In this document: in pieces, positions 23,368 to 29,434 of the stretch
Position numbering within the stretch: position 1 is the first letter of the stretch
How the letters are laid out: each line of letters opens with the position of its first letter
Program-made: the position numbers and the translations under genes
The notes under the pieces: generated by a model
The model's database searches: none
Told to the model about the DNA's origin: nothing
Seen by the model: the letters and a program-made list of their open reading frames with translations, nothing else
Origin: a virus
Virus record (IMG/VR): IMGVR_UViG_3300010343_000010
Coordinates: 1 to 29,749 of that record
Reading direction: 5' to 3' (one strand)
DNA length: 29,749 nucleotides

Positions 23368-24024
23368 CTACCTCATATTTTGGATCATTGTCATCAAATT
23401 ATTTAATCCGTTTTGTCTCATCTGTTCTGGAGACATTTTCTCAGATTCAAAATCATATTCAGATAAAAGTTCAAGCGCGCTCAAAGCAATCTTGCGCTGG
23501 CGTTTCTGATTGGCGATTCCATCTTGGAATGTCCGAATTCGTCCAGTGACCAGCAACTCCATGAGGTTTGGTTCTTCCATCTTATGTTTCCTCTGGAATT
23601 TTTTCGCCAAACGCTCGTTGATTTTGATTCCGTTTTCCATTTCAGCATCAGCTGCATGGCTTTGCTTGACAAGTTCATTGATTTTCGCCTTCAGCATTGC
23701 CACTAGGTCGCGGTAGAACACCGTTTCCATCGAGCCATTCTGATTTTCCGCGCTCAAAACCATATCCAAGCACCTGGAAATCAAATTCATGATTTTGGCT
23801 TGTTCGTTGTTTGGATCTTTTTCCTTAAATTCCCCTGTCCGGTCATAATGCGCGCGTCGGTTGTCATCCGTGAGGACATCATGCGCCAATTTCACCAGCG
23901 CGAATTCTTCGGCAGATCCGCCAGCGTCAGGGTGAGATTTTTTTGCCATTTTCCGGTAAGCCTTTCGTATCTCCCCATGATCCGCGTTCCTGTCGACGCC
24001 CAACGCGCCGTAAAGGTCACTCAT
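23368..24024 (-). CDS. J-domain protein upstream of terminase
   Basis: A 218-residue protein using the ATG at 24024; an upstream ATG nine codons earlier exists but lies inside the previous gene. Residues 2-65 are a clear DnaJ J-domain: LYGALGVDRNADHGEIRKAY, the invariant HPD at 31-33 and AHDVLTDDNRRAHYDRTGE. J-domains stimulate Hsp70 (DnaK) ATPase. The remaining ~150 residues are charged helices (RDLVAMLKAKINELVKQ, KMEEPNLMELLVTGRI) without Gly/Phe or zinc domains, so it is not a full DnaJ. Lying 10 bases before terL, it may recruit host DnaK for packaging or assembly, or its C-terminus may stand in for a small terminase; the second idea is speculative. Confidence 0.9.
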   Translation of the reverse strand: MSDLYGALGVDRNADHGEIRKAYRKMAKKSHPDAGGSAEEFALVKLAHDVLTDDNRRAHYDRTGEFKEKDPNNEQAKIMNLISRCLDMVLSAENQNGSMETVFYRDLVAMLKAKINELVKQSHAADAEMENGIKINERLAKKFQRKHKMEEPNLMELLVTGRIRTFQDGIANQKRQRKIALSALELLSEYDFESEKMSPEQMRQNGLNNLMTMIQNMR

Positions 24025-24283
24025 CTTCGGCCCAATGATGGCATAGATCAAATTGGGTCATGGTCGCTGCTGAAAGCAAAACCGAATATCTCGCAGAACC
24101 TTTTTTGAAAAAAGTTCCAATTTCTCCGTTTGCCCTTACGGCACCAATAGCAATCCCGATGATTTCACCTTTTTCGGCGAGTTCCAGCAGTTCTTCTAGG
24201 AGATCAATGACGCTATCCTGAACTCCAGGAACGTCATAAATTCCTTCGCTGATAGGGATTACGTTGTTTTTTTCATCATCCAT
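24017..24283 (-). CDS. Hypothetical small acidic protein
   Basis: An 88-residue protein. The ATG at 24283 has a full AGGAGG 7 bases upstream and overlaps the previous stop (TGATG), so it is preferred to the TTG one codon earlier. An acidic helix (DSVIDLLEELLELAEKGEI) is followed by a two-strand section (IGIAIGAVRANGEIGTFF) and a C-terminal helix ending HHWAEDE. Similar small proteins with 'GEI.G.a.a.v..nG' recur in phage early operons, but no function is known to me. It overlaps the J-domain gene by 8 bases. Confidence 0.65.
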   Translation of the reverse strand: MDDEKNNVIPISEGIYDVPGVQDSVIDLLEELLELAEKGEIIGIAIGAVRANGEIGTFFKKGSARYSVLLSAATMTQFDLCHHWAEDE

Positions 24284-24639
24284 CAAATCCTCCTGGTTCC
24301 GGGGAATCCAGGATCGGTTGGCGTGATGATCGGAGATCCAGCTTTCAATTTATCCAGCGTCCGACTCCCTAATTTTTGCTGCATGAATTGCCATGTCGCA
24401 TCTCCTTCAACAGCCTTTTCAAAATCTATCAACTCAACCAATATCACGGAATAGTACGGAATCTTGATGCTCAATCCAAAATCATCTTCAACCAGGACAT
24501 GCTTCAGCGTCATGTCGTTGTTGTCCCTAAAAACACACGCATCAAGATCCTCGCGGAAAGATGTAGCGACGGATTTTTGCTTAAACCTGAACATGATCGT
24601 TTCGCCCATGCCCTGGACCACAACTTTCAAAATATACAT
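24283..24639 (-). CDS. Hypothetical protein
   Basis: A 118-residue protein starting at ATG. The N-terminal half has alternating strands (ILKVVVQGMGETIMFRFK, HVLVEDDFGLSIKIPYYSV), the C-terminal part helices (TWQFMQQKLGSRTLDKLKA) and a Gly/Pro end. No membrane segment or cysteine cluster. It is packed between the membrane protein and the small acidic gene, and its stop overlaps the latter's start. No family recognised. Confidence 0.6.
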   Translation of the reverse strand: MYILKVVVQGMGETIMFRFKQKSVATSFREDLDACVFRDNNDMTLKHVLVEDDFGLSIKIPYYSVILVELIDFEKAVEGDATWQFMQQKLGSRTLDKLKAGSPIITPTDPGFPGTRRI

Positions 24640-24645
24640 GGCGTT

Positions 24646-24888
24646 TCATCCGATATGTTGTTCATTGTCGTTTCCAAAAGAGAAAGAAGAAGGAGTTCTG
24701 GTGTTATTTTGGAATGTATTCGCTTCCTGTATAGCATCTTGCAATTCATCGTTTAAAGCGTTCGTCCGATTCAACAAACTATTGAGGTGCTTTTTCTCTT
24801 TAATATTTGTGTATAGGAACCAGAAATTTAGGATAATTAGAATCCACGCCACAGCCATATTAAACAACCAAAAAGTCATCATGCTCAT
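24646..24888 (-). CDS. Single-pass membrane protein with coiled coil
   Basis: An 80-residue protein. The ATG at 24888 has AAGGAG with 5-base spacing and is preferred over a GTG two codons upstream. Residues ~4-26 (TFWLFNMAVAWILIILNFWFLY) form one strong membrane span. A helical charged section follows (NIKEKKHLNSLLNRTNALND, ELQDAIQEANTF), probably a coiled coil in the cytoplasm, and a short Ser/Asn tail. It could be a spanin- or antiholin-like protein or a superinfection factor. No motif decides, and its place among early genes argues against lysis. Confidence 0.65.
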   Translation of the reverse strand: MSMMTFWLFNMAVAWILIILNFWFLYTNIKEKKHLNSLLNRTNALNDELQDAIQEANTFQNNTRTPSSFSFGNDNEQHIG

Positions 24889-24890
24889 AT

Positions 24891-25121
24891 TCACTCCTTC
24901 ACATATTTGTGTGTGTATTTGCCTCGGATATAATCATTGAACGCTTTGCCGGGGCTTGAAGCGCTCTGAAAGTCACTCGCCACCGTCGCCGGCACATCAT
25001 CATATTTTGACACGCGCCCGTCTTTCCATTCGACATAGAGCGATTGTTGACCTTCATCATACCCAACTGCGGCAAGGTGGGTGCTGGTTACCGGCGTCAA
25101 ATTTGGGATTTGTTCAGCCAT
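24891..25121 (-). CDS. KTSC domain protein
   Basis: A 76-residue protein from the ATG at 25121, one base after the previous stop, with GGGGAG upstream. An in-frame start 32 codons earlier lies inside the preceding gene and is rejected. The body fits the KTSC domain: VTSTHLAAVGYDEGQQSLYV, then the strand EWKDGRVSKYDDVP, then SASSPGKAFNDYIRGKYTHK. KTSC domains are named for their Lys-Thr-Ser-Cys residues and occur in many phages and bacteria, sometimes fused to RNA-related enzymes. The molecular role is unknown. Confidence 0.8.
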   Translation of the reverse strand: MAEQIPNLTPVTSTHLAAVGYDEGQQSLYVEWKDGRVSKYDDVPATVASDFQSASSPGKAFNDYIRGKYTHKYVKE

Positions 25122-25122
25122 T

Positions 25123-25308
25123 TCAGCGTTTACTCCCCAAAAAAACAAGCAATGGCCATAGCATAGGGCACCACCAAACCCACGCTGGATACGGAAGTTC
25201 TGGCGACTTAGGACCAAAAGTCAAGATTACTTTCTCATCCGTAATGTCTAGGCGCGAATGCCAATTCGGATGCTTTTGTAACCATTCCGTCATACTTGTA
25301 ATGGTCAT
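25123..25308 (-). CDS. Hypothetical 61-residue protein
   Basis: A short protein starting at ATG that overlaps the previous stop (ATGA). Its first part (MTITSMTEWLQKHPNWHSRL) is hydrophilic. The last ~25 residues are Pro/Trp-rich and hydrophobic (LPYPAWVWWCPMLWPLLVFL) and could lie in or on the membrane, although the prolines would distort a helix. No family is recognised. Tight spacing to both neighbours supports translation. Confidence 0.5.
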   Translation of the reverse strand: MTITSMTEWLQKHPNWHSRLDITDEKVILTFGPKSPELPYPAWVWWCPMLWPLLVFLGSKR

Positions 25309-25652
25309 CAGACAAACTCCTTTGGCGGCATGGGCATATCAAAATCATGCTTTCTCCAAATATGGAGAACGTTTGGATGAATGTTGATATGGTCATTTTC
25401 TGGAACGTGATATTGCCAGCATACTTCACGATCCTCAAAAAACAGACGTCTGACCTCTTCCATTTCATACCAGTTTGGACATCTATTTTTGAGGCTTACA
25501 GAAACATGGTCCCATCCAAAATCATTAGACGCTATAACCTGCAATAATTGACCGCTTACCTTCGATTTAACGACAAAAATACCCTCAAGAGATGGCTCGG
25601 GGGTTTCGTCAAGCATAATTCGGTAGCCGTCCAGTAAACGCAAATTACGCAT
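25308..25652 (-). CDS. Conserved phage protein, DUF7694-like
   Basis: A 114-residue protein. The pattern MRNLRLLDGYR, then GQLLQVIASNDFGWDHVSVS, then NWYEMEEVRRLFFEDREVCW, then a HVPENDHINIHPNVLHIWR segment and an end MPMPPKEFV is one I recognise from small phage proteins currently labelled DUF7694. No catalytic role is known to me. The several conserved His, Trp and Asp residues might bind a metal or nucleotide, which is speculation. It overlaps both neighbouring genes. Confidence 0.65.
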   Translation of the reverse strand: MRNLRLLDGYRIMLDETPEPSLEGIFVVKSKVSGQLLQVIASNDFGWDHVSVSLKNRCPNWYEMEEVRRLFFEDREVCWQYHVPENDHINIHPNVLHIWRKHDFDMPMPPKEFV

Positions 25653-25836
25653 CAGGCTTCATATCCTCTGTCCAAAATTTCTCTCCAAACAATATCAATG
25701 ATATAAAGGCTTGGCAGCTGATTGGAATCAGGTGCTCAACCTCATGGTCCCCGGTTTTTTGGATGGCGGTTAAAAGAATTCTGTCTCCGAAGAAGGTAGC
25801 ATAAATTCCATCTCCCAGATTCGTCTTATCGGCCAT
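25645..25836 (-). CDS. Hypothetical 63-residue protein
   Basis: A short protein whose ATG overlaps the stop of the exonuclease gene (TAATG). The sequence (GDGIYATFFGDRILLTAIQK, then EVEHLIPISCQAFISLILFG) suggests a small alpha/beta fold; the second stretch is hydrophobic but too mixed to be a sure membrane span. It is translationally coupled to the recombination genes, so it may serve that module. No family recognised. Confidence 0.55.
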   Translation of the reverse strand: MADKTNLGDGIYATFFGDRILLTAIQKTGDHEVEHLIPISCQAFISLILFGEKFWTEDMKPDA

Positions 25837-26507
25837 TAGTCACCCTCCCTCGGATAAGCGTCATCTTGCGCCATCAGGATAGCGTCGCGCTCCTCAAAAA
25901 ATCCAGAGGACTTTGCCTTTCGGATAATCTCTGCCAGGTCATCACAAAACTGGTCCAAAGCATCGGCCAGAAGCTTTATGTATGGTTCATCGCGCGTGGT
26001 ATGCTCTAGGACCGGGGGCATTTCTGGATGGTAGGAATATCTCTCCACAAAATCCAATTCAGCCACATATAATTGCCCCTGAACCTGGACCCTGTAAGCC
26101 TTCCCAAACCCGTCGATCATGTATCCCATATGTGTATGAGGGGCAGGACACTTGATCTCCAGGCCCGCGTTTTTACCGATTATGAAGCGGTCTGGACTGG
26201 CGCCGATTCTCCCGTCATCCGTGGTAATCAACCCAACCTCTCGGGTCTGGACATCCTGCAAAAACTCGTAGTTCTTGACCGCTTCCGGCTCCAGGTCTTT
26301 GCCGCGTGCGACCCATTCCAAATTGTCGATGCTATCCAGCTGCCGATGCAATAGGTGTTCTGCGGCAAGGTAGAACGCGTATTTTCGCGCTGATTCCGAC
26401 AGCTTACCGCCTGGTGTCAGGATCTTGTCGAAATTCGATGCAGTAGGAATCCCAAGGCGCGCGGTAATCCATGCATCACTTCCCTGTTTACACTGTACTT
26501 CCTTCAT
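25836..26507 (-). CDS. YqaJ-type phage recombination exonuclease
   Basis: A 223-residue protein. The ATG at 26507 gives the family-typical start MKEVQCKQGSDAWITARLGI; an in-frame ATG 14 codons earlier adds a basic stretch not expected in the family. Motifs are W13 and R17 near the start, LEPEA (E73/E75), the PD-(D/E)XK core GASPDRF (D106) and LEIKCP (E117, K119), and QVQGQLYV (Q144). These belong to YqaJ/lambda-exonuclease-like enzymes, which resect one strand of linear duplex DNA. It overlaps the ERF gene by 20 bases, so exonuclease and annealing protein form a pair comparable to lambda Exo-Beta. Confidence 0.9.
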   Translation of the reverse strand: MKEVQCKQGSDAWITARLGIPTASNFDKILTPGGKLSESARKYAFYLAAEHLLHRQLDSIDNLEWVARGKDLEPEAVKNYEFLQDVQTREVGLITTDDGRIGASPDRFIIGKNAGLEIKCPAPHTHMGYMIDGFGKAYRVQVQGQLYVAELDFVERYSYHPEMPPVLEHTTRDEPYIKLLADALDQFCDDLAEIIRKAKSSGFFEERDAILMAQDDAYPREGD

Positions 26508-27267
26508 TTTTCTTGGTTTCCATTTTCTTTTTCTTCGCAACCAAGGCATTGATTGCGGCGGTCACATTTTTGTGTTCAATCTGGTCCAGGCTCTCAACCC
26601 CGAGGTGGCGAAGATATGCCAGAGTATCCGCCCCGGTTTCCTGCAAGAGCTTGATGATTTCTTGTTTTTTGTCGTCGGTGATAAACCTTAGACCGGCATT
26701 GTACCCATCATCATCCTGACCTTCAAAAACAATGTTCAGAAGCATGATCGTTGTGTACCTCTTGCCGTAACTGAATGAGCTGCCCATACCCTGGACGTTG
26801 TTTTTTCCGCCGGCATTCTCCAGCGCGAGGGGGATAGACGCGCTCTTGCTATGCCCACCCCTATGCAAAAGCGTACCAGTGACCACCAACCCGCCTCCAT
26901 CTGCGGCGCGCGGCGTGGTATCAAACGTCAGGGAAAATCCGAATTCCAGAAGCAACGGACGAATGATCGTGTCAATGCTTTCCCATTTGGCATAATTGAA
27001 CGCTTTTTTCTTGGGTCCATCAGGTTTGTTTTTGTCGGCGGCATATTCAACTGTGCCGTCTTTTTTGATCCGGGGCAATTTAGCTTGAAGTGCTGCATAG
27101 TCGCGGTTGAATTCCGCTTTGGATTGGTCTGCAATTACCTCACGCTGCATCTGAAGCAACGCCTGAAGGCTCGCAACGTTTGTGTCTGGATTGCGTGCGG
27201 CTTCGGCGATTATGTTGAGGAGAGAAATCGATTCAGGGGGACCGGTGGAAACGAGATCGTTGACCAT
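26488..27267 (-). CDS. erf: ERF family single-strand annealing protein
   Basis: A 259-residue protein with GGAGGGG five bases before the ATG. Residues ~33-185 match the ERF superfamily: an N-terminal helix (LQALLQMQREVIADQSKAEF), NYAKWESIDTIIRPLLLEFG (91-110), and the characteristic GSSFSYGKRYTTIMLLNI (162-179). The last ~60 residues look like a helix-hairpin region with a basic end (ALVAKKKKMETKK). ERF proteins coat single-stranded DNA and anneal complementary strands in phage recombination. It is the first gene of the leftward operon, preceded by a promoter and inverted repeat. Confidence 0.92.
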   Translation of the reverse strand: MVNDLVSTGPPESISLLNIIAEAARNPDTNVASLQALLQMQREVIADQSKAEFNRDYAALQAKLPRIKKDGTVEYAADKNKPDGPKKKAFNYAKWESIDTIIRPLLLEFGFSLTFDTTPRAADGGGLVVTGTLLHRGGHSKSASIPLALENAGGKNNVQGMGSSFSYGKRYTTIMLLNIVFEGQDDDGYNAGLRFITDDKKQEIIKLLQETGADTLAYLRHLGVESLDQIEHKNVTAAINALVAKKKKMETKKNEGSTV

Positions 27268-27276
27268 TATTCCCCT

Positions 27277-27320
27277 CCGAAATAGATTCTCAGTTTTTAG
27301 ATTGAGCTAATCTATTCCGA
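27277..27320. promoter_or_regulatory. Inverted-repeat operator upstream of ERF
   Basis: CGAAATAGATT (27278-27288) and AATCTATTCCG (27309-27319) are near-perfect inverted copies, differing at one position of 11. Nested inside is AGATT-GAGCT-AATCT (27299-27313), so three AGATT half sites lie 15 and 10 bases apart. The right arm covers the -10 box of the leftward promoter and the left arm reaches the ERF ribosome binding site. This geometry fits repression of the recombination operon, most simply by the XRE protein encoded next door. A GATTC (GANTC methylation site) is in the left arm at 27285-27289. Confidence 0.6.
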
Positions 27321-27337
27321 ATTGGAAATAACGTCAA
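27309..27337 (-). promoter_or_regulatory. Promoter of the leftward recombination operon
   Basis: On the minus strand, TTGACG (27332-27337, five of six matches to the -35 consensus) is followed by exactly 17 bases and TAGATT (27309-27314, four of six to TATAAT). It lies about 40 bases upstream of the ERF start codon, in the 129-base gap between the repressor-like gene and ERF, and its -10 is inside the inverted repeat. Confidence 0.65.
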
Positions 27338-27396
27338 TAAAAATTAGTCGGTATGGTCATAATTTAACGTTGAACTCTCGGACCATGATGGGAGGT

Positions 27397-27699
27397 TTAC
27401 GCCATTTGCGCCAATCTCTCCTCAATCAAATTGTTCAACATAACTTTCTCTTTTTTCTTAAAAGGCTTCAGGTCTCCAGCATAAATAAAATTAAAATCAA
27501 CGCTGTATTTTTCGCAAATCACACGAACATGCAATTCATTTGGAAAATTATCGCCGCGTTCCCATTTGTGATAAACCGATTGTGTGGCACCGATGCTATC
27601 CGCGAATTTCTCCTGAGAAACGCCATTAGCATTACGCAACGCCCAAAGACGAGTGCCAATTTCAAGGCGGAATTTCTGCAATTTCAAGTCTTTATTCAT
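27397..27699 (-). CDS. XRE-type repressor-like regulator
   Basis: A 100-residue protein with GGGGTGA before the ATG. Residues ~12-68 are a classic HTH_3/XRE domain: IGTRLWALRNANGVSQEKFA, then DSIGATQSVYHKWERGDNFP. The remainder has a helix (LHVRVICEKYSVDFNFIYAG) typical of this class and a Lys-rich stretch. It lacks a LexA-like peptidase domain, so it is not a RecA-cleavable CI. It diverges from the Cro-like gene across a 103-base control region, the usual layout of a lysis-lysogeny switch. It probably represses its own or the flanking promoters; this is inference. Confidence 0.85.
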   Translation of the reverse strand: MNKDLKLQKFRLEIGTRLWALRNANGVSQEKFADSIGATQSVYHKWERGDNFPNELHVRVICEKYSVDFNFIYAGDLKPFKKKEKVMLNNLIEERLAQMA

Positions 27700-27721
27700 A
27701 TCTCACCCCGATTTGTTGTAG

Positions 27722-27758
27722 TCCAAATTGGATTATCGCGGTGCAACAAAGATGTCCA
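27722..27758 (-). promoter_or_regulatory. Candidate repressor promoter with palindrome
   Basis: On the minus strand, TGGACA (27753-27758) and GATAAT (27732-27737) each match the sigma-70 consensus at five of six positions, but the spacer is only 15 bases. The odd-centred palindrome TCCAA-A-TTGGA (27722-27732) adjoins the -10 box and the likely start point, about 25 bases from the repressor ATG, so it could be an autoregulatory operator. Confidence 0.4.
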
Positions 27759-27795
27759 GAATTAAATTTGCATTTAGTACGTTTGGGAATTAAAT
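27759..27795. repeat. 9-bp direct repeat in the Cro control region
   Basis: GAATTAAAT occurs at 27759-27767 and again at 27787-27795, start points 28 bases apart. The second copy overlaps a possible -10 (TTAAAT, 27790-27795) with TTTGCA (27767-27772) 17 bases upstream, which would place the start of transcription at or next to the GTG of the Cro-like gene. These could be operator half sites or promoter elements; AT-rich 9-mers also recur by chance. Confidence 0.3.
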
Positions 27796-27802
27796 ATGGC
27801 TT

Positions 27803-28051
27803 GTGAACCATAGAGAATTCATAGAAAAGTTTGGTCCAGCCAAAAATGCGGCAGACGCTTTTGGTGTCTCAAATATTGTGATTGGTCATTGGAAAATGAG
27901 AGGCATCCCCCCGCTGTACTGGCGGCGCGCTCTCCAACTCGCGAGAGAGCGTGAATTGCCTTTGACCGAAGATGACCTCGCGGAAACCTCCCCCAGCAAG
28001 CGCGTTCAGAAGCATCAGGCTAAACAATCCTTGGACGATTGTGTGTCGTGA
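27803..28051 (+). CDS. Cro/YdaS-like helix-turn-helix regulator
   Basis: An 82-residue protein starting at GTG; the nearby ATG at 27795 runs into a stop. Residues 5-45 (FIEKFGPAKNAADAFGVSN, IVIGHWKMRGIPPLYW) form a Cro/YdaS-type helix-turn-helix, in which the 'G....AA..fGVs...v..W..rGIP..yW' pattern is standard. No clear ribosome binding site is seen, so the message may be leaderless. It is the first gene of the rightward operon and overlaps the nuclease gene (GTGA). It probably opposes the divergent repressor. Confidence 0.8.
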   Translation: MNHREFIEKFGPAKNAADAFGVSNIVIGHWKMRGIPPLYWRRALQLARERELPLTEDDLAETSPSKRVQKHQAKQSLDDCVS

Positions 28052-28566
28052 GGGGTTTCGATGAGTCGTGGCTTCGGGATTTCCAGATGAAACAGAGACG
28101 GGATCAGGAAAATAAACAAATTCAATCTAATCGAATGATGAAAATGATAGCCGAACAACCAGAATCAAATCCTTATTCTCGTTGTTCTGGTGGAAAGCGA
28201 GCCGATCTTGGAGAGATTTATTTTAGATCATCTTGGGAAGCTAATTATGCTAGATATTTGAATTTCCTCGTTAAACAAAAGCAAATATTGAAATGGGAAT
28301 TTGAACCCGATACTTTTATTTTTCATGAGGTAAAGCGAGGGATTAGGTCCTACAAACCGGATTTTAAGATTTGGGAAAATGAAGCGTCGGAACCTTATTT
28401 TGTTGAAGTAAAAGGTTGGATGGACAATGTGAGCAAAACTAAATTAAAGTATATGGCAAAATATTATCCACATATAAAGATTATCCTAGTGGGTGAATCG
28501 GAATATAAAGCAATTAGATCTACGGTCAGAAAAATGATCTCTGGATGGGAGGACCGGAAACCATGA
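28048..28566 (+). CDS. PD-(D/E)XK nuclease, DUF1064/endonuclease I-like
   Basis: A 172-residue protein from a GTG overlapping the previous stop; an ATG at 28087 is a plausible alternative. Motifs are SSWEANYARYLNFL (the helix with a conserved Glu, E65), then LKWEFEPDTFIF, YKPDFKIW (D105) and YFVEVKGW (E120, K122). Together these form the PD-(D/E)XK core of small phage nucleases related to DUF1064 and T7 endonuclease I, which cut branched or other structured DNA. The coding sequence is clearly AT-rich: hand counting gives 21 G+C in 28201-28260 against 40 in 27901-27960, suggesting recent acquisition. Confidence 0.8.
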   Translation: MRGFDESWLRDFQMKQRRDQENKQIQSNRMMKMIAEQPESNPYSRCSGGKRADLGEIYFRSSWEANYARYLNFLVKQKQILKWEFEPDTFIFHEVKRGIRSYKPDFKIWENEASEPYFVEVKGWMDNVSKTKLKYMAKYYPHIKIILVGESEYKAIRSTVRKMISGWEDRKP

Positions 28567-28709
28567 AACGTCGACGCACCTGGCCGAAGAAACCAAGCGC
28601 CGCATTGCGCCATATGCGCTTCAACGAATTCAAACCCATGACCGATCAGGAACAGAAAAAAATTTCCGAATTGATCGAACCGGAAAAAATAGATACGCTA
28701 AAAAAATGA
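28563..28709 (+). CDS. Small basic hypothetical protein
   Basis: A 48-residue protein whose ATG overlaps the nuclease stop and whose stop overlaps the GcrA start (ATGA at both ends). It begins MKRRRTWPKKPSAALRHMRF and continues with a charged helix (MTDQEQKKISELIEPEKI). No family recognised. The double overlap strongly suggests translational coupling in a nuclease-small protein-GcrA operon. Confidence 0.6.
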   Translation: MKRRRTWPKKPSAALRHMRFNEFKPMTDQEQKKISELIEPEKIDTLKK

Positions 28710-29086
28710 AAAAAGAACCCTGGACTGAAGGCCATATTTCTGAACTAAAAATCCTATGGGCGCGAGAAATGACGGTAGCCAGTATTGCCATACGTCTCAA
28801 AAAAACGCAGTCGAGCATCGAGCACAAGGTGCGTCGGCTTCACCTCCCATATCGATTTGCCTCTGAAAAAAGAATCCGGATTCCGGTGGTTCATGTAAGA
28901 CCAGAGGAACCACCCCCGCCACCTCTGCCACCGCGAAAGATAATCCGTCCCGTCGAGCTATGCTGTTGGCCGCTGGGAGATCCAAAGCATGACGATTTTT
29001 GTTTTTGCAGGAATCCCCGGATTCAAGGGAAATCCTATTGTCCTCAACATCACAAGGTGGCGTACACCGCCCCAACCAGCAGATAA
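28706..29086 (+). CDS. gcrA: GcrA cell-cycle regulator homologue
   Basis: A 126-residue protein. The N-terminal domain (WTEGHISELKILWAREMTVA, then SIAIRLKKTQSSIEHKVRRL) matches GcrA, whose typical form is 'W......LK.LW..G.SAS.IA..L....N.VIGKV.RL'. After a Pro-rich linker (residues 68-77), the C-terminal domain has the GcrA signature CCWPLGDPKHDDFCFC, then YCPQHHKVAY. GcrA of Alphaproteobacteria binds sigma-70 RNA polymerase and activates promoters with methylated GANTC sites made by CcrM. A phage copy would let it join or redirect the host cell-cycle programme. VIGKV is replaced by SIEHKV, so DNA recognition may differ. Confidence 0.88.
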   Translation: MKKEPWTEGHISELKILWAREMTVASIAIRLKKTQSSIEHKVRRLHLPYRFASEKRIRIPVVHVRPEEPPPPPLPPRKIIRPVELCCWPLGDPKHDDFCFCRNPRIQGKSYCPQHHKVAYTAPTSR

Positions 29087-29095
29087 GTTGTTGGA

Positions 29096-29434
29096 TCAGG
29101 AGATACATAAGATGAGCGCTAAGACTACGCTGCTACGAGGCAACTGCCTGACCGACTTGGCGTCGCATGGTCCTTTTGACCCGTTTGACCCGTTTTGACC
29201 CGCTTTGACCCGTTTGACCCGACTAAACCACACCCGGTGGAATTGCGCGGCGGGGACATTTTTGCCTCTGCCCATGCCAAAGCATCGCCCGTGGCGCCGG
29301 ATGAAATAAAGCTCGCCATCCTTCACCTTGCGCCGCGCCGCCTCGATTGAGGCGATGCGCCTTGCGCCGGTAACTTTATCGGATGCTTTGATCTCTCGCA
29401 TGGGCTCTCCGGGCAGTTGGTGGATTCGGTTCAT
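29096..29434 (-). CDS. Hypothetical basic protein containing a 9-bp repeat tract
   Basis: A 112-residue protein whose ATG overlaps the previous stop (ATGA). The first ~68 residues look genuine (REIKASDKVTGARRIASIEA, ARRKVKDGELYFIRRHGRCF). Residues 70-88 (FSRVKRVKAGQNGSNGSKG) are encoded by the tandem TTTGACCCG repeat, and the remainder has no protein-like character except a hydrophobic end (VVLALILCIS). The repeat may have expanded in the gene and altered its C-terminus. It converges with gcrA, 9 bases apart. Function unknown. Confidence 0.5.
   Translation of the reverse strand: MNRIHQLPGEPMREIKASDKVTGARRIASIEAARRKVKDGELYFIRRHGRCFGMGRGKNVPAAQFHRVWFSRVKRVKAGQNGSNGSKGPCDAKSVRQLPRSSVVLALILCIS
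29175..29221. repeat. Five tandem copies of TTTGACCCG
   Basis: TTTGACCCG is found at 29175, 29184, 29194, 29204 and 29213, with start points 9, 10, 10 and 9 bases apart, close to one helical turn. Single-base T or C insertions separate some units. It lies inside the 3' half of the leftward hypothetical gene. It may be a protein-binding array, or slippage-born repeat DNA; nothing adjacent resembles a replication initiator. Confidence 0.8.

Noticed and set aside
24376-24940. Overlapping plus-strand frames of 126 and 158 residues
   Set aside because: They run antisense across well-packed minus-strand genes with good starts; no protein-like pattern.
27353-27386. ATGGTC...GACCAT inverted repeat as a terminator for the repressor
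   Set aside because: Only 6-bp arms with a 22-base loop and no T run; kept out of the features.
27322-27765. 147-residue plus-strand frame across the repressor
   Set aside because: Antisense to a clear helix-turn-helix gene and through its control region; no ribosome site.
29175-29221. Possible CRISPR array
   Set aside because: Units are 9 bp and nearly contiguous, without unique spacers.
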